64,000 bases of DNA. Source: Prorocentrum cordatum. Lineage: Eukaryota > Sar > Dinophyceae > Prorocentrales > Prorocentraceae. Below the pieces are notes generated by a model. It ran no database searches, was not told the DNA's origin, and saw only the letters and a list, made by a program, of their open reading frames with translations. The translations under genes were made by a program, and so were the position numbers. The stretch covers positions 512,367-576,366 of the forward strand of contig CAUYUJ010020148.1 in assembly GCA_963575745.1 (NCBI GenBank), written 5' to 3'. Each line of letters opens with the position of its first letter. Position 1 is the stretch's first letter. Below are positions 53,236 through 63,689 of this stretch, in pieces.

Positions 53236-54365
53236 TTTCATCGTCATCCGAAAATGCCCTCCTTCTGCCTCCTTTCGTTTGTAAGCTCAACACGGCATCG
53301 ATCTGTTCGGAGGCCACTGTGATGGGCCAGTGCCGACGCCAGGCCCACCCTGGGCTCGTCATCCCAGCGAGGTCCCAGGCATTGGAAAGGAGTGGTGCTG
53401 CCACCGGTGAATCCCACTTGCAACATGTTGATGGCGGTGGCCTGTTCAGCTTGATGGCGCCGACGTGCACCTTTTGATCAGCATCCCACCCTTGCAGCGC
53501 GTTCGAGTGGAGGCCGAGGCGCGCCGATCGGTTGGACATCGTTGGTAAACGATTCGTTTCCAATAGCTGGATGTCAAAGGGGCTTCGGTTCTCGCAAGGT
53601 GGCCAGGATGGTGCCAGTACGAATCAGAAAATTGGTTTCAGCCTCACTCTCGAAGGCGATGCGTTCGACAAGTTTTAGTTGAACGCCGTTACTTGACATA
53701 CGTACGCAGTGTGGCCATCATTACTTTATTCTTATAGGGGCACGCAGGGTTTGTTGTTGGAGGCCTGTTGGGGAAGAAACATGTGTTCCGAGACATGCGA
53801 CAAGGCTTTCAGACTTTAGAAACGAAGCGGAGATGCGCACGCACGGCTAGACCCTGCCAGTCGGAGTCACAAGCCTCACACGACCGCTGTGTTAAGATAG
53901 TGTGGTCACAGACGCTGCCTTCTCAAGCTATGCGTACATGTGGTCAGCATGGATACGCACCTCGTCGTCTTCTGCAGCGAAGTCATAACGCTGTGGCAGA
54001 GGAGGAGGGGGGAAGGCTGGAGGACATGGATGAACAGCTGGATGAGGAATCGGACGGAATGTGGAGGAGGAGGAGGAGGCGGAAGAGGAGGACACTGAGA
54101 ATGAGGACGACGACGACCATTCAGAGTTTGCTTCGCCCCCCGTTTGCTATGACTGACCGCACGGTGGGGCATCGCTCGATGTAGGACCTGCGTCGGTGCG
54201 CAGTGCGGGAGCCAGAGGGCGGGGCGAGAAGGCTGGTCGTGCCGCTCCGACGAGGCAGCGGGCCGCACCCCGAGCCGGTTCCTTTCTTCCCCTCTCCGCC
54301 TTTGGGCCGCTCCAAAGAGGGCCTCGAGCCCCCAAAGGGGTGGACAGGTTGACCGACTACTCCCC
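53236..54365. other. Gene-poor interval
   Basis: A 139-codon + frame (53768-54184) has a short acidic protein-like part (EEEGGRLEDMDEQLDEESDG) but is otherwise unconvincing. Nothing else recognised. Confidence 0.3.
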
Positions 54366-54465
54366 CGAGAAGAGCCGGCGGAAGGCCGGCGGAAGGTGGC
54401 GGAGGTACAGCGGGGGCGGCTCCGTCGGCGGAGGCCGGCGGAAGCTCGGTGGAAGGCGCGGGAGC
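54366..54465 (+). repeat. GCCGGCGGAAG short tandem words
   Basis: GCCGGCGGAAG and variants repeated five or six times. Confidence 0.7.
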
Positions 54466-54536
54466 GTGATGCGTCAACAGTTGTGGATCCAGCTCGAAAT
54501 CGGCCCCCGGACCCCTCGCAGGGTCCCTCTGGTCTC

Positions 54537-54742
54537 AGATCGGGCGTGTCCCCCCACAGGCGGAGTTGGGAGGGAAAATCAAACATACCTCAAACAATAT
54601 TCAAAAGAGGCAAACACTACTCACACAATCGTTCCCAGACTATTTCTTGATAATGTTTGAATTTCCCTCCTGTAGAGGGACACGCCAAGGGCTGGCGCAT
54701 GGCTTTTGTATTACTGTACTACTAGAGGGGCACGCCCGATCT
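54537..54742. mobile_element. Foldback (GGGCGTGTC family), copy 2
   Basis: Ends AGATCGGGCGTGTCCCCC and GGGGCACGCCCGATCT. Nested arms GGAGGGAAAATCAAACAT and ATGTTTGAATTTCCCTCC. Shares the TCGGGCGTGTC(T/C)CCC(T/C)ACAGG start with 49197. Confidence 0.8.
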
Positions 54743-54909
54743 AAATCTTGTGCAGCGTTTTCACCCTGGATCAGTTTTTGACGGGCCTGGGCCCAGGGAC
54801 CCGAAAAAGTCCCTCAGGGACCGAGAAGGGCAAAAACCCTTCTCGAACCCAGGGGCCCTTGAGCTGCCCATTTGTCCCTTGTATGATCGCTGACATCCGG
54901 TGCGGGGAG

Positions 54910-54989
54910 GCGAAGCGGCTGGCGCTGACGGAGTTTTCGGCGGTGCAGGACAAGCTGAAGCAGGTCAACCAGAGACTTGGTCCTTACAG
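54910..54989 (+). CDS. Coiled-coil protein gene, exon 3
   Basis: AKRLALTEFSAVQDKLKQVN followed by QRLGPYR, again a regular helix with G/C third positions. L-T-E-F-S-x-V-Q-x-K-L..L-x-P-Y is typical of the repeated helical module in dinoflagellate coiled-coil proteins, as I recall them. The acceptor is GGGGAG|GCG. The next donor may be CTTACAG|GATC, another GA. The exon ends before a CGT/CTC microsatellite field. A 3' continuation is not found in the window. Confidence 0.6.
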
Positions 54990-55018
54990 GATCGGCCAGG
55001 CACAAAAGAGGGGCCGAT

Positions 55019-55068
<50 letters not shown>

Positions 55069-55339
55069 TCCCCTCCTCCTACTCCTCCTCCTCCTCCTCC
55101 TCCTCCTCCTCCTCCTCCTACCGCTCTGTATGCCAGTAGGGCGCGGCACCACATCAGTCTGGTACAGGAGGTCCATGCACACTTTTCTCTGGACGAGGAA
55201 GGTTCGCCTGAGGTTGAGATGTCGTTCGTCTGAGGAGGAGGAGGAGGAGGAGGAGGAGGAGGAGGAGGAGTAGGAGGAGGAGGAGGAGTAGGAGGAGGAG
55301 GAGGAGGAGGAGGAGTAGGAGGAGGAGGAGGAGGAGGGG

Positions 55340-55382
<43 letters not shown>

Positions 55383-55400
55383 ACGGCGACGACGACGGCG
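55019..55400 (+). repeat. (CGT), (CTC), (GGA) and (GAC) microsatellite cluster
   Basis: CGT 55019-55068, CTC 55069-55122, short unique part, GGA 55231-55335, GAC 55340-55400. Confidence 0.95.
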
Positions 55401-55838
55401 CTCGCTGGCCCTCGCGGGGGCTCTCGTGAGGGCCCCCCCGTGGGCCGGGGACCGCCCCCAGCGATCCCCTCCCGGGGCCGCTTTCTCCCTGGCTGCGAAG
55501 GGATCGAGGGATCCTCCTCCCTCTCTCCTCCCTCTCTCCTCCTCCCTCCTCCCTCTCTCCTCTCCTCCCTCTCTCTCTCCTCCCTCTCTCCTCCTCCCTC
55601 TCTCCTCTCCTCCTCCTCCCTCTCTCCTCCTCCCTCCCTCCCTGGCTTTCTCCCTGGCTGCGAAGGGATCGAGGGCCGTCCCTTCGACTCGATGGGTGGT
55701 TTACCCTCTTGCGGCTCTGTGGGGCTTCCTTGGGCGGTCCTGGTCGGAGAAAGGGGGGCAACGACCCCCAGGATCCCTCCAGGGGGGGGGGGGGGCGAGG
55801 GGGGGGGGGGCACCCCCCCAGACTCCCCCCCTCCCCTA
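55401..55838 (+). repeat. CCTCTCTCCTC tract and G-runs
   Basis: TCCTCCCTCTCTCC tract 55510-55650, flanked by two TTCTCCCTGGCTGCGAAGGG copies (about 55482 and 55646). Long G and C runs at 55780-55835. Confidence 0.85.
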
Positions 55839-56008
55839 GGCGCTGGGAAGGGATCAAAGGGAAGAGGCTTCCCTTTGACTCGATTGCGATGTTGTTCGAG
55901 TTTCGTCTGGCTGGGTCGCTTCTAGGCGCTGGGAAGGGATCAAAGGGAAGAGGCTTCCCTTTGACTCGATTGCGATGTTGTTCGAGTTTCGTCTGGCTGG
56001 GTCGCTTG
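55839..56008 (+). repeat. 86-bp exact tandem duplication
   Basis: GGCGCTGGGAAGGGATCAAA through TGGCTGGGTCGCTT is identical at 55839 and 55925. Each copy has a palindrome AAAGGGAAG / CTTCCCTTT. Confidence 0.95.
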
Positions 56009-57329
56009 AGGAAGCGGGCCCAGGAAAAGGGGGAGAGTGGCGACGGCGACTCGAACGGACGTCTCACTCACGCTAGCAGGGTCGGCGGATTCTGCAGAGG
56101 GAATTTCCAGGCGGATCAAGCGGCCGTGGCGGATTGGCGGGTTGAGCGTTGCAGTCTCCTGCCGCCTCCAACGCCCGAGTGCGACCTCGTTGGCGCAGCA
56201 GGCCAAGAGTTGCTCGTCACCTTGTGTAGTGGCACCGCGTTCTCCGCCCGTCCCTCTCCTGTTGTGCCCAATTCGGCCCCGTGGTGCCCCTCTGCTGCCT
56301 CCGACCGCGGCGTGGCTCCGCGCCGCTGCGACCAAAAAATGCAGGGCGACACCTGTAGACTGCTTCGCACAGGGAGGAGCAGGGCCGGCATGCCGTGACA
56401 GCATACCCGAGCTCAGTGAGGGATGCTCCTTGGCCACATCCAACTCCGCCTGGCCACTATGAATCTGCACCTTCGCGCCCTGGCCAACACCTGACGCGAG
56501 CTCTATGCTCCCTCGCCGCGTGCAGTCGGCAAGCTGCGGCGGCAGCCGCCGGAGTGAGAGTCGTGGCCGCCCCGGAGCGCGTGGAGGGCAGGTGGGTGTG
56601 CCCCAGCTGCTGGTCAAGGCGCGGCAAGGAAAGCGGGGTGGGGTGGTTGAGCACGGAGAGCTGCAATCTCTGGATGCCCACGCGCGATTCATGGCGCTGG
56701 CCAGGGATACGCAATGCCAGTACACATGTAAGAGATGGCCCAGGCCCCCATGCAGATACCATCCGCACCGCGTGGCATCGCCTGGTGCCAGTTCTTTCCA
56801 GTGCTGGTGGTGTGCGGCAAACGACTCCGTTGAACGGAGAGAAACCAGGACGCGGCCCTGCACCGATGGTGAAGCATTGCCGCGAATTGGCCACGCCGGC
56901 TGGCAACGTGACGCGAAGCGACTAAACCACGAGCTGCGCCTCTGACGACACGGGGCCTCCAGGGGGAGACCGCCCACGGCCACAGCCAAGGCGTTGAGAC
57001 ACGGGCCACTTTGGGAGAGGAGCGGCTCCGGTTTTCTTGGCCGCCCTCGTCGCCTGAGCTCGCCGTGGCCGGGAACCGAGAAGCCCTCCGCTCCTGATCC
57101 GGCGCTCCCCACGGCAGCACGGTGATTGTCCTGATTCCAATACACCCGAGCCACGGGCTGCCGCCGAACATGGGCTCGGGCAGCCCCAACGACACGGTGC
57201 CTCCAGGCGGAGGCCGCCGGGCCACCAATGCAAAGGGGGCTTCTCTTGGCCACGGCGAGTTTCGGCCACGCAGGGCTTCCCCGACCTGGGCCTGAGGGTC
57301 GAGTAATGAAACAAGCGCCACAAGCATAA
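56009..57329. other. Gene-poor interval with competing frames
   Basis: A 486-codon minus frame (55940-57400) and several + frames overlap here. None has a family motif or consistent codon bias. 57058-57120 and 57190-57260 share GCC(A/G)CGGCGAG..GCCCTCC-type text with each other and with 37372. I call no gene. Confidence 0.35.
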
Positions 57330-57470
57330 ACTTTCGGAGTTCCGCGCGGATTTCTTGGATCGGCGCCAGAGCCTCTTGGCGGCGCTTCTGGCGCCGCCAC
57401 TGGCGCGTTCCGCGCACCAGGAGGGGGTCCCGGGTCCAGCGCTGATCTAAGAAGTTCGGACGAGCCTCCA
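57330..57470 (+). repeat. Dispersed repeat family J, copy 3
   Basis: CTTTCGGAGTTCCGCGCGGA, TTTCTTGGATCGGCGCCAGA, CCAGCGCTGATCTAAG. Confidence 0.65.
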
Positions 57471-57999
57471 ACAAATTATGTTTGTATAGTTCCACCTCCT
57501 CCATAGGAGGCGCCCGAAAGCCAGAGCCCCTCCTGAAGCCAGAAGTGGCCCTTATTCCAGCGTCCAGTTCTGATCCTCTCGTTGACAGCTGTGTGAGCAA
57601 GATGTTTGGCCAACACCGGGTCGTGAGTGAAAAACGACCGCGCAGAATTGAACCTCCGAGCCAGATCGCCGCCCCTAGGATCCTTCCCACTCACGAGGCT
57701 GTGGTGACACCGCGGACAGTCTTGGCCCTGCGGACTTCTCGGGGAATCATTCGGGCGTCGCGCTCCTGTGCGCGCTCTCAACATATCATCGCGCGCGGAT
57801 GGTCTTTTTGTTCGCACCCACCGGTATTCTGACTTGGGCCTTGTGCAATTCACTGACGTGTATCATAGTGCCGCCTGCGCGTAAGTTTATATTGAGATTC
57901 GTATATACGGCCTTCGGCCTTGCATTATCTCCTCCGGGGTGGGCGGTTTTATGATGTGATCGTCGTGAACAGATGGAGCTTGGGACTCTCCTGTCGCTG

Positions 58000-58040
<41 letters not shown>

Positions 58041-58999
58041 TGTGGCGCACCCAGGTGGGGCGCGTTGTGGCCGATACCCTGGGCACGGGGCAGACGCCAA
58101 GTGGTCCCAAGTAGGGCTCTGGCAGCGGGGCACATGCCCGGTGCCTGTGCACGCTTTCTGGGTGGCATAGTTTCGCTCCTGCTAGACAATTTTAGGGCCC
58201 TCCTGTGAGCCTGGGGAGGCAGCGGCTACAAACCACCCCTCACCGTGCAAATTCGTAAGTAATTCGTGCCTTCGCGGAGCCGACATGCAGCCATGTCCCC
58301 TGGGCCCTGAAATGCTGTCTCTTCGCATGAGCGATCAGCTCGCTCGAATGTGCGACGAGCTTGAGCTTCGGTGCACCAATGTTTCGCGCGCGACAGTCTG
58401 TGCTCGCGCAGCCAGCGGGCGCTTCAACACTACCGCGCAGCAAATCAGTGCGAGCACGCTTGTTTGAACGAGAACTACGTGTATGACCTCGAGAACGCCC
58501 TCCCGCCCAGTCGCCCCGCGGGCCCCATGTCCTCTCCGAGGCAAGCGCCTCCCCGTGAGAGAGTCAGCCGGTTGATGGGTGCCCAGTGTGAGGGAGGATT
58601 TGTTCGCACTGTGTCGCCCATCAGTTACCTTTGCATCGCATCCATGGCTCTCCCGCCTGCCCGTTTGATATCCAGTTTGCCATCGGTCCTCCATTCTCAT
58701 ATCCATCTTTACCGCAACGCAGCAGTTCGAAATTCTGCGCGAGCCGTCGGCTCGGCTGCCAGTTTTTTGTCGCACTCTTGGAACGGTGTGCGCGAGCCTC
58801 CGAGGTTCTGGCTGCATTCGTTCCTCTTCCAGCTCTGTCCCTGCCCTTCGGATTGACCACCTAACCTCGCCATCGTTCTAATGTATTCGTCGCCCCTCGT
58901 AGTCTTCACGTCATCGATTTTTCGGCTTCGCTCTTCCGAGTCTCCCCGTCCACACTCCTCGTCCTGACGTCCCCCCCCGTCCTCCGATGTTTCGTCCTG
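57471..58999. other. Gene-poor interval with a CTG tract
   Basis: 58000-58037 is CTG (poly-Gln on the minus strand). A minus frame 57476-57853 and + frames 58371-58856 are open but unassigned. Confidence 0.35.
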
Positions 59000-59054
59000 G
59001 TCTAAGTTTCCCAGGCGGTGCATGCGCTTTGGTGTCCTTGCTTGCGTTTCTAGC

Positions 59055-59600
59055 GAGTCGGATGGGTGTCCTGAGGATTCACCACGCTCCTGCGCGTTGC
59101 CGCCCCGATGCCGCCGGTTGCCGCTGGTGGGTGTGTCCTGGGGATTCGCCACGCTCCAGCTCGTTGCGGCCCCTGGCCGCCCGTGGCCAGCTGTTTTGCA
59201 AGCCGTGGAGGCGTCCAGAGGCTTCTCCGCGTTCTGGCCCGTCGCCGCCCGCTGCTGTTTGTGGGGACGCCCCGAGGGTTCGCCATGGTTCAGTTGACTG
59301 CACGTCAGGGTGACCTCTCGCTGAAATGACCTCCAGTGCGGGCCCACAGGGCTCCCCCGATCGCCGCTTGGGTTGCGATGCGACAGTTGCGTCTTGCGCG
59401 CTTGGGTTCGGCCCCGCCCCCCCCCCCCCCCTGCGGCTCCCCGAGAGCAGCGCACCAAAGGCCACTCTTGCCTAGCGTCACTCTTGCGTGCAGCCGAACC
59501 GGACTGTTGCCGCCCGTGGGGATGTCCCGAGGATTCCCAAGGTGTTGGCCCGCTGCCGCCCGCTGCCGCCTGTGGGGGTGTCCCGAGGATGCGCACCTGC
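59055..59600 (+). repeat. 55-75-bp minisatellite, block 1
   Basis: GTGTCCTGAGGATTC and CGTTGCCGCC(C)G words recur near 59062, 59129, 59265, 59520 and 59577. Block 2 is at 60955-61215. Confidence 0.6.
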
Positions 59601-59824
59601 TGTCGAAAAACGACCGCAAAGACGCTTGTGCATCACAGCTTACACCTCCGTTGTGCCGTGAATTATTGTTTGGGCCCCCCACGGGGAAACATGCTACCTG
59701 GTGTCAGTGTCGCGCAGCCGCAGGCGTTCGAGCTATCCTGGTCGTTGCAGCAATTCCTCGAGGATTATGGCTAAGCCCTCGAAAAATTGGGCTCTTGATT
59801 TTGCTCCGGCGGTCCTGGTGCGAG

Positions 59825-59985
59825 CTGTCCCAGGGTCTGGACCTCCTGGAGCTGTCCAGGGTCTCGGGGTTGTCTCGCGGGGTCCGTCCGGCTTTTTCCT
59901 GGCTGTCCCAGGGCTGTCCCGGGGTTGTCAGGGGGTTGTCAGGGGGCTGTCCCGAGCTTCCCGAGGTCCCTCCAGCGTTTTTGGG
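59825..59985 (+). repeat. GCTGTCCCAGGG words
   Basis: About ten GGGTTGTC and GCTGTCCCAGGG variants. Confidence 0.6.
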
Positions 59986-60224
59986 GGGCCTTCCCACGTG
60001 TCGCTCCGGTCATTCTTCAAGCAGGCGCGCAACTATTTCGTGTTGCATTGTTCCCGTATCATCGGGCCCAATCCTACCGTGCCCAGTCACATCTTGCGGC
60101 ACGGCCATCATTTTTCTGGTCAGTGAGTGCCCTCGCCGTCACGGTATCACATTTACGGTGAGGCGGTTCAGACTCGAAACGTTGGGTTGCGGCGGGATGC
60201 TCACGAGGCGGTGGCGGGGCGGCC

Positions 60225-60925
60225 ATGCCAGACGACAACAATTTTGCCCCGCTCCCGCCGGCGCCGGGTGCCGCTGGTGCTTGACTTTATTTTTGGCGAG
60301 GGACGAGCTTACCAGATCAGGCAACGTGTCATGGGCGCGATGATCAGCACTTTGCTTCGGCTAGGCGCTTCTTCCTGGGCGCTCTGTTCGCCAAGAACCG
60401 CAGCGAGGTCCCTAACGCCGTGGTCCAGTCGCTTGTTGTGAATGTTGGAAACGTGGGCTTGTCAATTCATTGCAGCATTGCTTGGGTCAGCTTTCCAGTA
60501 TCCGGATTGGTGGGAACCCGTGCAGCTGCCTTCGCTCATTCCGAACATGGGCGCTTTGGCAGTCGCGCGGGCTTTCGCCTCCTGTGGTACTGCCCAGACT
60601 TTCGCGCCCAGGTTTGCAGGACCTGCTCGGCGCAGGGCCAGACAATCAGATTTTTTGTTTCCTGGAAGACTTGCTTGCCACCACGCTGGGCTCCTCGCTG
60701 GTGCGCCGGACTGCGAACGCCGCTTGCCGGGCGTTCCTGACGGAAGCAGCCCCTGAGGCGCGCGTGGCCGGGGCAGCTGGTGTTCGCCAGGATGTTTCCA
60801 GTTCCCCATGCGGACACCAGCTGCTGCCCCGCTGCCCACCTCTAACAGTCATCGGGGATTATGGCCGCGTTCCACGATTGCCATTTGCGCGCGCCCCTTT
60901 TCGTTTATTCACCAGCTTTCAAGGC
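60225..60925 (+). pseudogene. Unassigned decayed coding region
   Basis: Coding-like pieces occur in different + frames: MPDDNNFAPLPPAPGAAGA then a stop; FFLGALFAKNRSEVPNAVVQ (about 60365-60425); FQYPDWWEPVQLPSLIPNMG (about 60490-60550, next frame); and DNQIFCFLEDLLATTLGSSL (about 60640-60700, third frame). The changing frame suggests decay, or unrecognised introns. No family recognised. Confidence 0.3.
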
Positions 60926-60954
60926 TATTGAAGAACTTGCGATTCTATGACATT

Positions 60955-61305
60955 GGATGGGCGTCCCGAGGATTCGCCACGTTCTGGCTTGTTGCCGCCC
61001 CGATGCAGCCCGTTGCTGCCTGTGGGTGTGTCCTGGGGATTCGCCGCGTTCTGGCCCGTTGCCTCCCATTGCCGGCCGTTGCCACCTGTAGGGGTGTCTC
61101 GAGGACTCGGCGCGTTCTGGCCAGCCAGCCCGTCGCCGCCCGTTGCCGCACGTGGTGGTGGTGGGGGGGTCCCGAGGATTCGCCGTGTTCTCGCCCGTTG
61201 CCGCCTGAGGGGATGCCCTGAGGATGCACAGTTGCTTTTCGAGCCCTGAGGATGCCCTGAGGGGATGCCCTGAGGATGCCCTGAGGGATGCCCTGAGGAG
61301 CTGTC
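60955..61305 (+). repeat. Minisatellite block 2 and GATGCCCTGAGG tandem
   Basis: GGCGTCCCGAGGATTCGCC units at about 60960, 61027, 61092 and 61168, then a short array of GGATGCCCTGAG (61210-61302). Confidence 0.7.
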
Positions 61306-61770
61306 CCAGGGCTGTCCCTGGGCTGCGCTGGGGGCCACTTTCTCCGCGGGGGGGGGGGGGTCGCCTCGACAGGCGCGAGCCGCGGTTTCTTCATGTGAGC
61401 CCCCACCCTCCTCACCCTCGTCCTCTTCTCTCCTCTCCCTCTCTTCCTCTTACTCCTCCTCCTGTCCCATTCCCTCCTCTTGCTGCTGGTCCGCATCCTC
61501 CCCTCCTGTTCCCTTCTCCTGGGGAGCTAGCCTGACTGCACATGGGAGCCCCCCTACCCGACCACGGACACAAGCGGACTCATAACCCTTCCAGCAAGCC
61601 GTGAGTGCCGAATGATAAACAAAAAAGGAGAAGGGAAGCATAATATATCCAGTTGTGCTGTTGCGCAGGTCTGCCACCGCGCTTAGGCGGGCGCCAGGGC
61701 TGCCGTCCAGCTATAAGTTGCCCCGCATTCACGAAGTAGAAGAAAATTAAGGTTAGCAAGCGTGGGCCCC
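61306..61770. other. Unassigned spacer with TC-rich tract
   Basis: CTCTCCTCTCCCTC tract at about 61425-61470. No gene. Confidence 0.35.
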
Positions 61771-61789
61771 AAGCCGTGTGAATTTAGCA

Positions 61790-61876
61790 AAATATGTTGT
61801 GCAATACATGCGGTTTAACCTACGTGGTGCAATCTATGTTGTGCAATCCACTTGGTGCAACCCATGCGGTGCAATG
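61790..61876 (+). repeat. TGGTGCAAT(C)CA(T) short tandem repeat
   Basis: TGTTGTGCAATACATGCGG and relatives repeat about every 14-16 bp up to the TA tract before the spliced leader. Confidence 0.8.
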
Positions 61877-61893
61877 TGTATATATATATATAT
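61877..61893 (+). repeat. (TA)n tract
   Basis: Dinucleotide tract directly before the spliced-leader match. Confidence 0.95.
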
Positions 61894-61894
61894 G

Positions 61895-61916
61895 TCCGTA
61901 GCCATTTTGGCTCAAG
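61895..61916 (+). other. Dinoflagellate spliced-leader sequence in genomic DNA (relic SL)
   Basis: All 22 positions fit the dinoflagellate SL exon (core CCGTAGCCATTTTGGCTC, then AAG). It is followed by CCACATG, not by the GT donor an SL RNA gene has, so it is best read as the 5' end of a trans-spliced mRNA that was copied back into the genome. Confidence 0.9.
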
Positions 61917-61920
61917 CCAC

Positions 61921-63372
61921 ATGTTGCTAGGCCGGAGCCCCGCACGCGCTCCACTCACAGCATGCAATGGTGTGCGCCGCTGCCCTCCAGTGTGGCGTCT
62001 GCTCGTCTTCATCGTCTCCACGCTCGCGGTGATGCCGCATCGCCGCTCTGCTGCACGCCGTGAAGCCCGCCGCGAACGTGGCCGTGCTCGCGGCTATCTC
62101 CGGGAGGTCCCCTGCAGCTTTAAGCATGTCTTGGTCCCAGCTGCTCTGGCCCCTCATGTTCGCGACGTTGTGCATGGCATGCGCGTTCACGCTCACCTTC
62201 AATTCGAGAGCGGAGTTCAATCGCACACTCTTCGTGATGCAGTCGCTCTCGCTGCCCCGCGGGTGGGTGGCGCCGCTGTTCACCAGCTCCACCAAGTCAA
62301 CACACGTGCAGGCCGCGCCAAACACCGCCTCCCGAGGGTCAAGGACGCCCGCGTGCAGGAGGCGATCCATCAAGCCGACGTGGGTCAACATGCTGTAAAT
62401 GAGGTACTCCCTCCCATTGATGCTGTCCCATCGGGCAAGCGCGTGTTGCAGCTGGACCCGCTATTGCCAAAAGGTGCGAACCCGACTTCTCTTTCATCCC
62501 TTCTGCCGCAGGTGCTCGACATAATCTCTATGGCTGTTGGCATGGCTACGCACATCGTGCACATCATCCACGCTCAGAGGCCGCCCACGCTGTTGCCCGT
62601 GGTCGTGGGCTACTGCGACGGCTCGGACCTGCCGAAGGTGTCCGAATTCATGGCCAATCTTCGTTCTTCAACTTCACCGCCGAGTGGGTGCTCTACTACT
62701 CCTTCCCCGCAGCCGCCAGCTGGAGTGGCTAGTCACGAGTCCTACCTGTACGACATCAATTTCGAGCGGGAGCTGCGCAACTTCGAAGACGGTCAGGCCA
62801 CAGCTGGTGCTGCGCACGCTGCCGCGCGTGATCCTGCTGGTGTCCGTGCGCCTCAGGCTTGCCAGACTCGTCCTGAGAATCGAGATCATCTCGCTGATGT
62901 TCTCTCTGAAGATGCTGATCGTGACGGCCCTCATGATCCCGACGCCGCTCTGAGCGGCGACCTTCCCGACCAAGATCGTCCTGACACCGATTGCGGAGCC
63001 ACTGATTCTGCTCGCCCTGATTGGGGTGTTCCTGGCGCCCAGTACCTGCGCCGCTCGGACCTCGTTCAGCTCCGACGCTGCAGCTCGTCACTCGAGAGTC
63101 TTGCAGACGAGTTGGTATGCGCCGCCGCTGTGCGTCAACATGATGATCGTGCAGTCTCGCCGCTTGGAGTGGCGTCTGAGCCCCCGTCCGTCAATGTTGC
63201 CTTGTGCCCCCCGACTTGCACGACCCATCCTGCGCTCCTCTGTCTTCTGTGCTTCCTCCCATCCCTGCTTTTCCGCTTCCCACATGCACGAATCACCATC
63301 ACGATGACAGTGCTTTTTCATCCGTGGCGGCATTGCTCGCAGCTACAGAGACGACAGAATCAGAGCGATTGA
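61921..63372 (+). pseudogene. SL-tagged retroposed gene, multi-pass membrane protein, frame-broken
   Basis: An ATG lies four bases after the SL and its frame stays open for 483 codons, but good codon bias moves between frames. First frame: VWRLLVFIVSTLAVM. Second frame: LLWPLMFATLCMACAFTLTF and FNRTLFVMQSLSLP. First frame again: LDIISMAVGMATHIVHIIHA and LLPVVVGYCDGSDLPKVSEF. Third frame: FFNFTAEWVLYYSFPAAASW. First frame: YLYDINFEREL. Second frame: LPRVILLVSVRLRLARLVLR and ISLMFSLKMLIVTALMIP, then a stop and LILLALIGVFLAP. Several hydrophobic helices are clear. The middle part recalls polycystin-type channels, but I could not confirm that. Frame breaks suggest a decayed retrocopy. Confidence 0.5.
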
Positions 63373-63525
63373 CAGACTTAAAGAGTAATTCGAAGCCGCC
63401 CCGCGCGCGGCCACGGCAACCAGATGCACACGGCATCGTCTGGATGACTTCAGAGGAAACCGACGAGCTGGAGGCCTCATCGAGCTGTGCCGTGTGAACG
63501 TTGAACCCTGCTGAGCCACGAGGGA

Positions 63526-63547
63526 TATATATATATATATATATATA
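63526..63547 (+). repeat. (AT)n tract
   Basis: AT dinucleotides after the SL-tagged locus, mirroring the TA tract before it. Confidence 0.95.
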
Positions 63548-63689
63548 CACTGGGGAACGAGACCTGGGGCCGCCAGATTGGTGCCTCGGACCCCCGTAGG
63601 GGGCCACGGGGCTGACTTTCCCTGTGTTTTTTTACGGGGTTTCCGCGTCCTGGGCCTCGGAGGCCGCCGCCTCCGACCCCCCGTGGGGG

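Larger units (their letters stand above)
48547..54909 (+). other. Inferred 6.4-kb GA-AG intron
   Basis: Bounded by CCGGAG|GACC and GGGGAG|GCGA. Filled with microsatellites, foldbacks and TCTTGGGG array 5. Acceptor polypyrimidine support is weak (TTTGTCCCTTG about 40 bases upstream). Confidence 0.45.

Noticed and set aside
55940-57400. 486-codon minus frame
   Set aside because: No motif, uneven codon bias, overlaps a repeat and competing + frames; GC-rich DNA gives long chance frames.
57887-58189. Poly-Gln protein on the minus strand
   Set aside because: CTG tract within an otherwise unassigned short frame.
61895-61916. SL RNA gene
   Set aside because: The base pair after the exon is CC, not a GT donor, and no Sm-like site follows at short distance.
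61927-62391. 154-codon minus frame antisense to the SL-tagged locus
   Set aside because: The SL fixes a + strand transcript and codon bias is stronger in the + frames.
62474-62511. 38-bp GT-AG intron before GTGCTCGAC
   Set aside because: The acceptor looks good but the intron would be very short, and the frame is already open through it.
62520-62960. Assignment to a polycystin/TRP-type channel
   Set aside because: Only a loose resemblance across three frames; kept as a remark, not a call.
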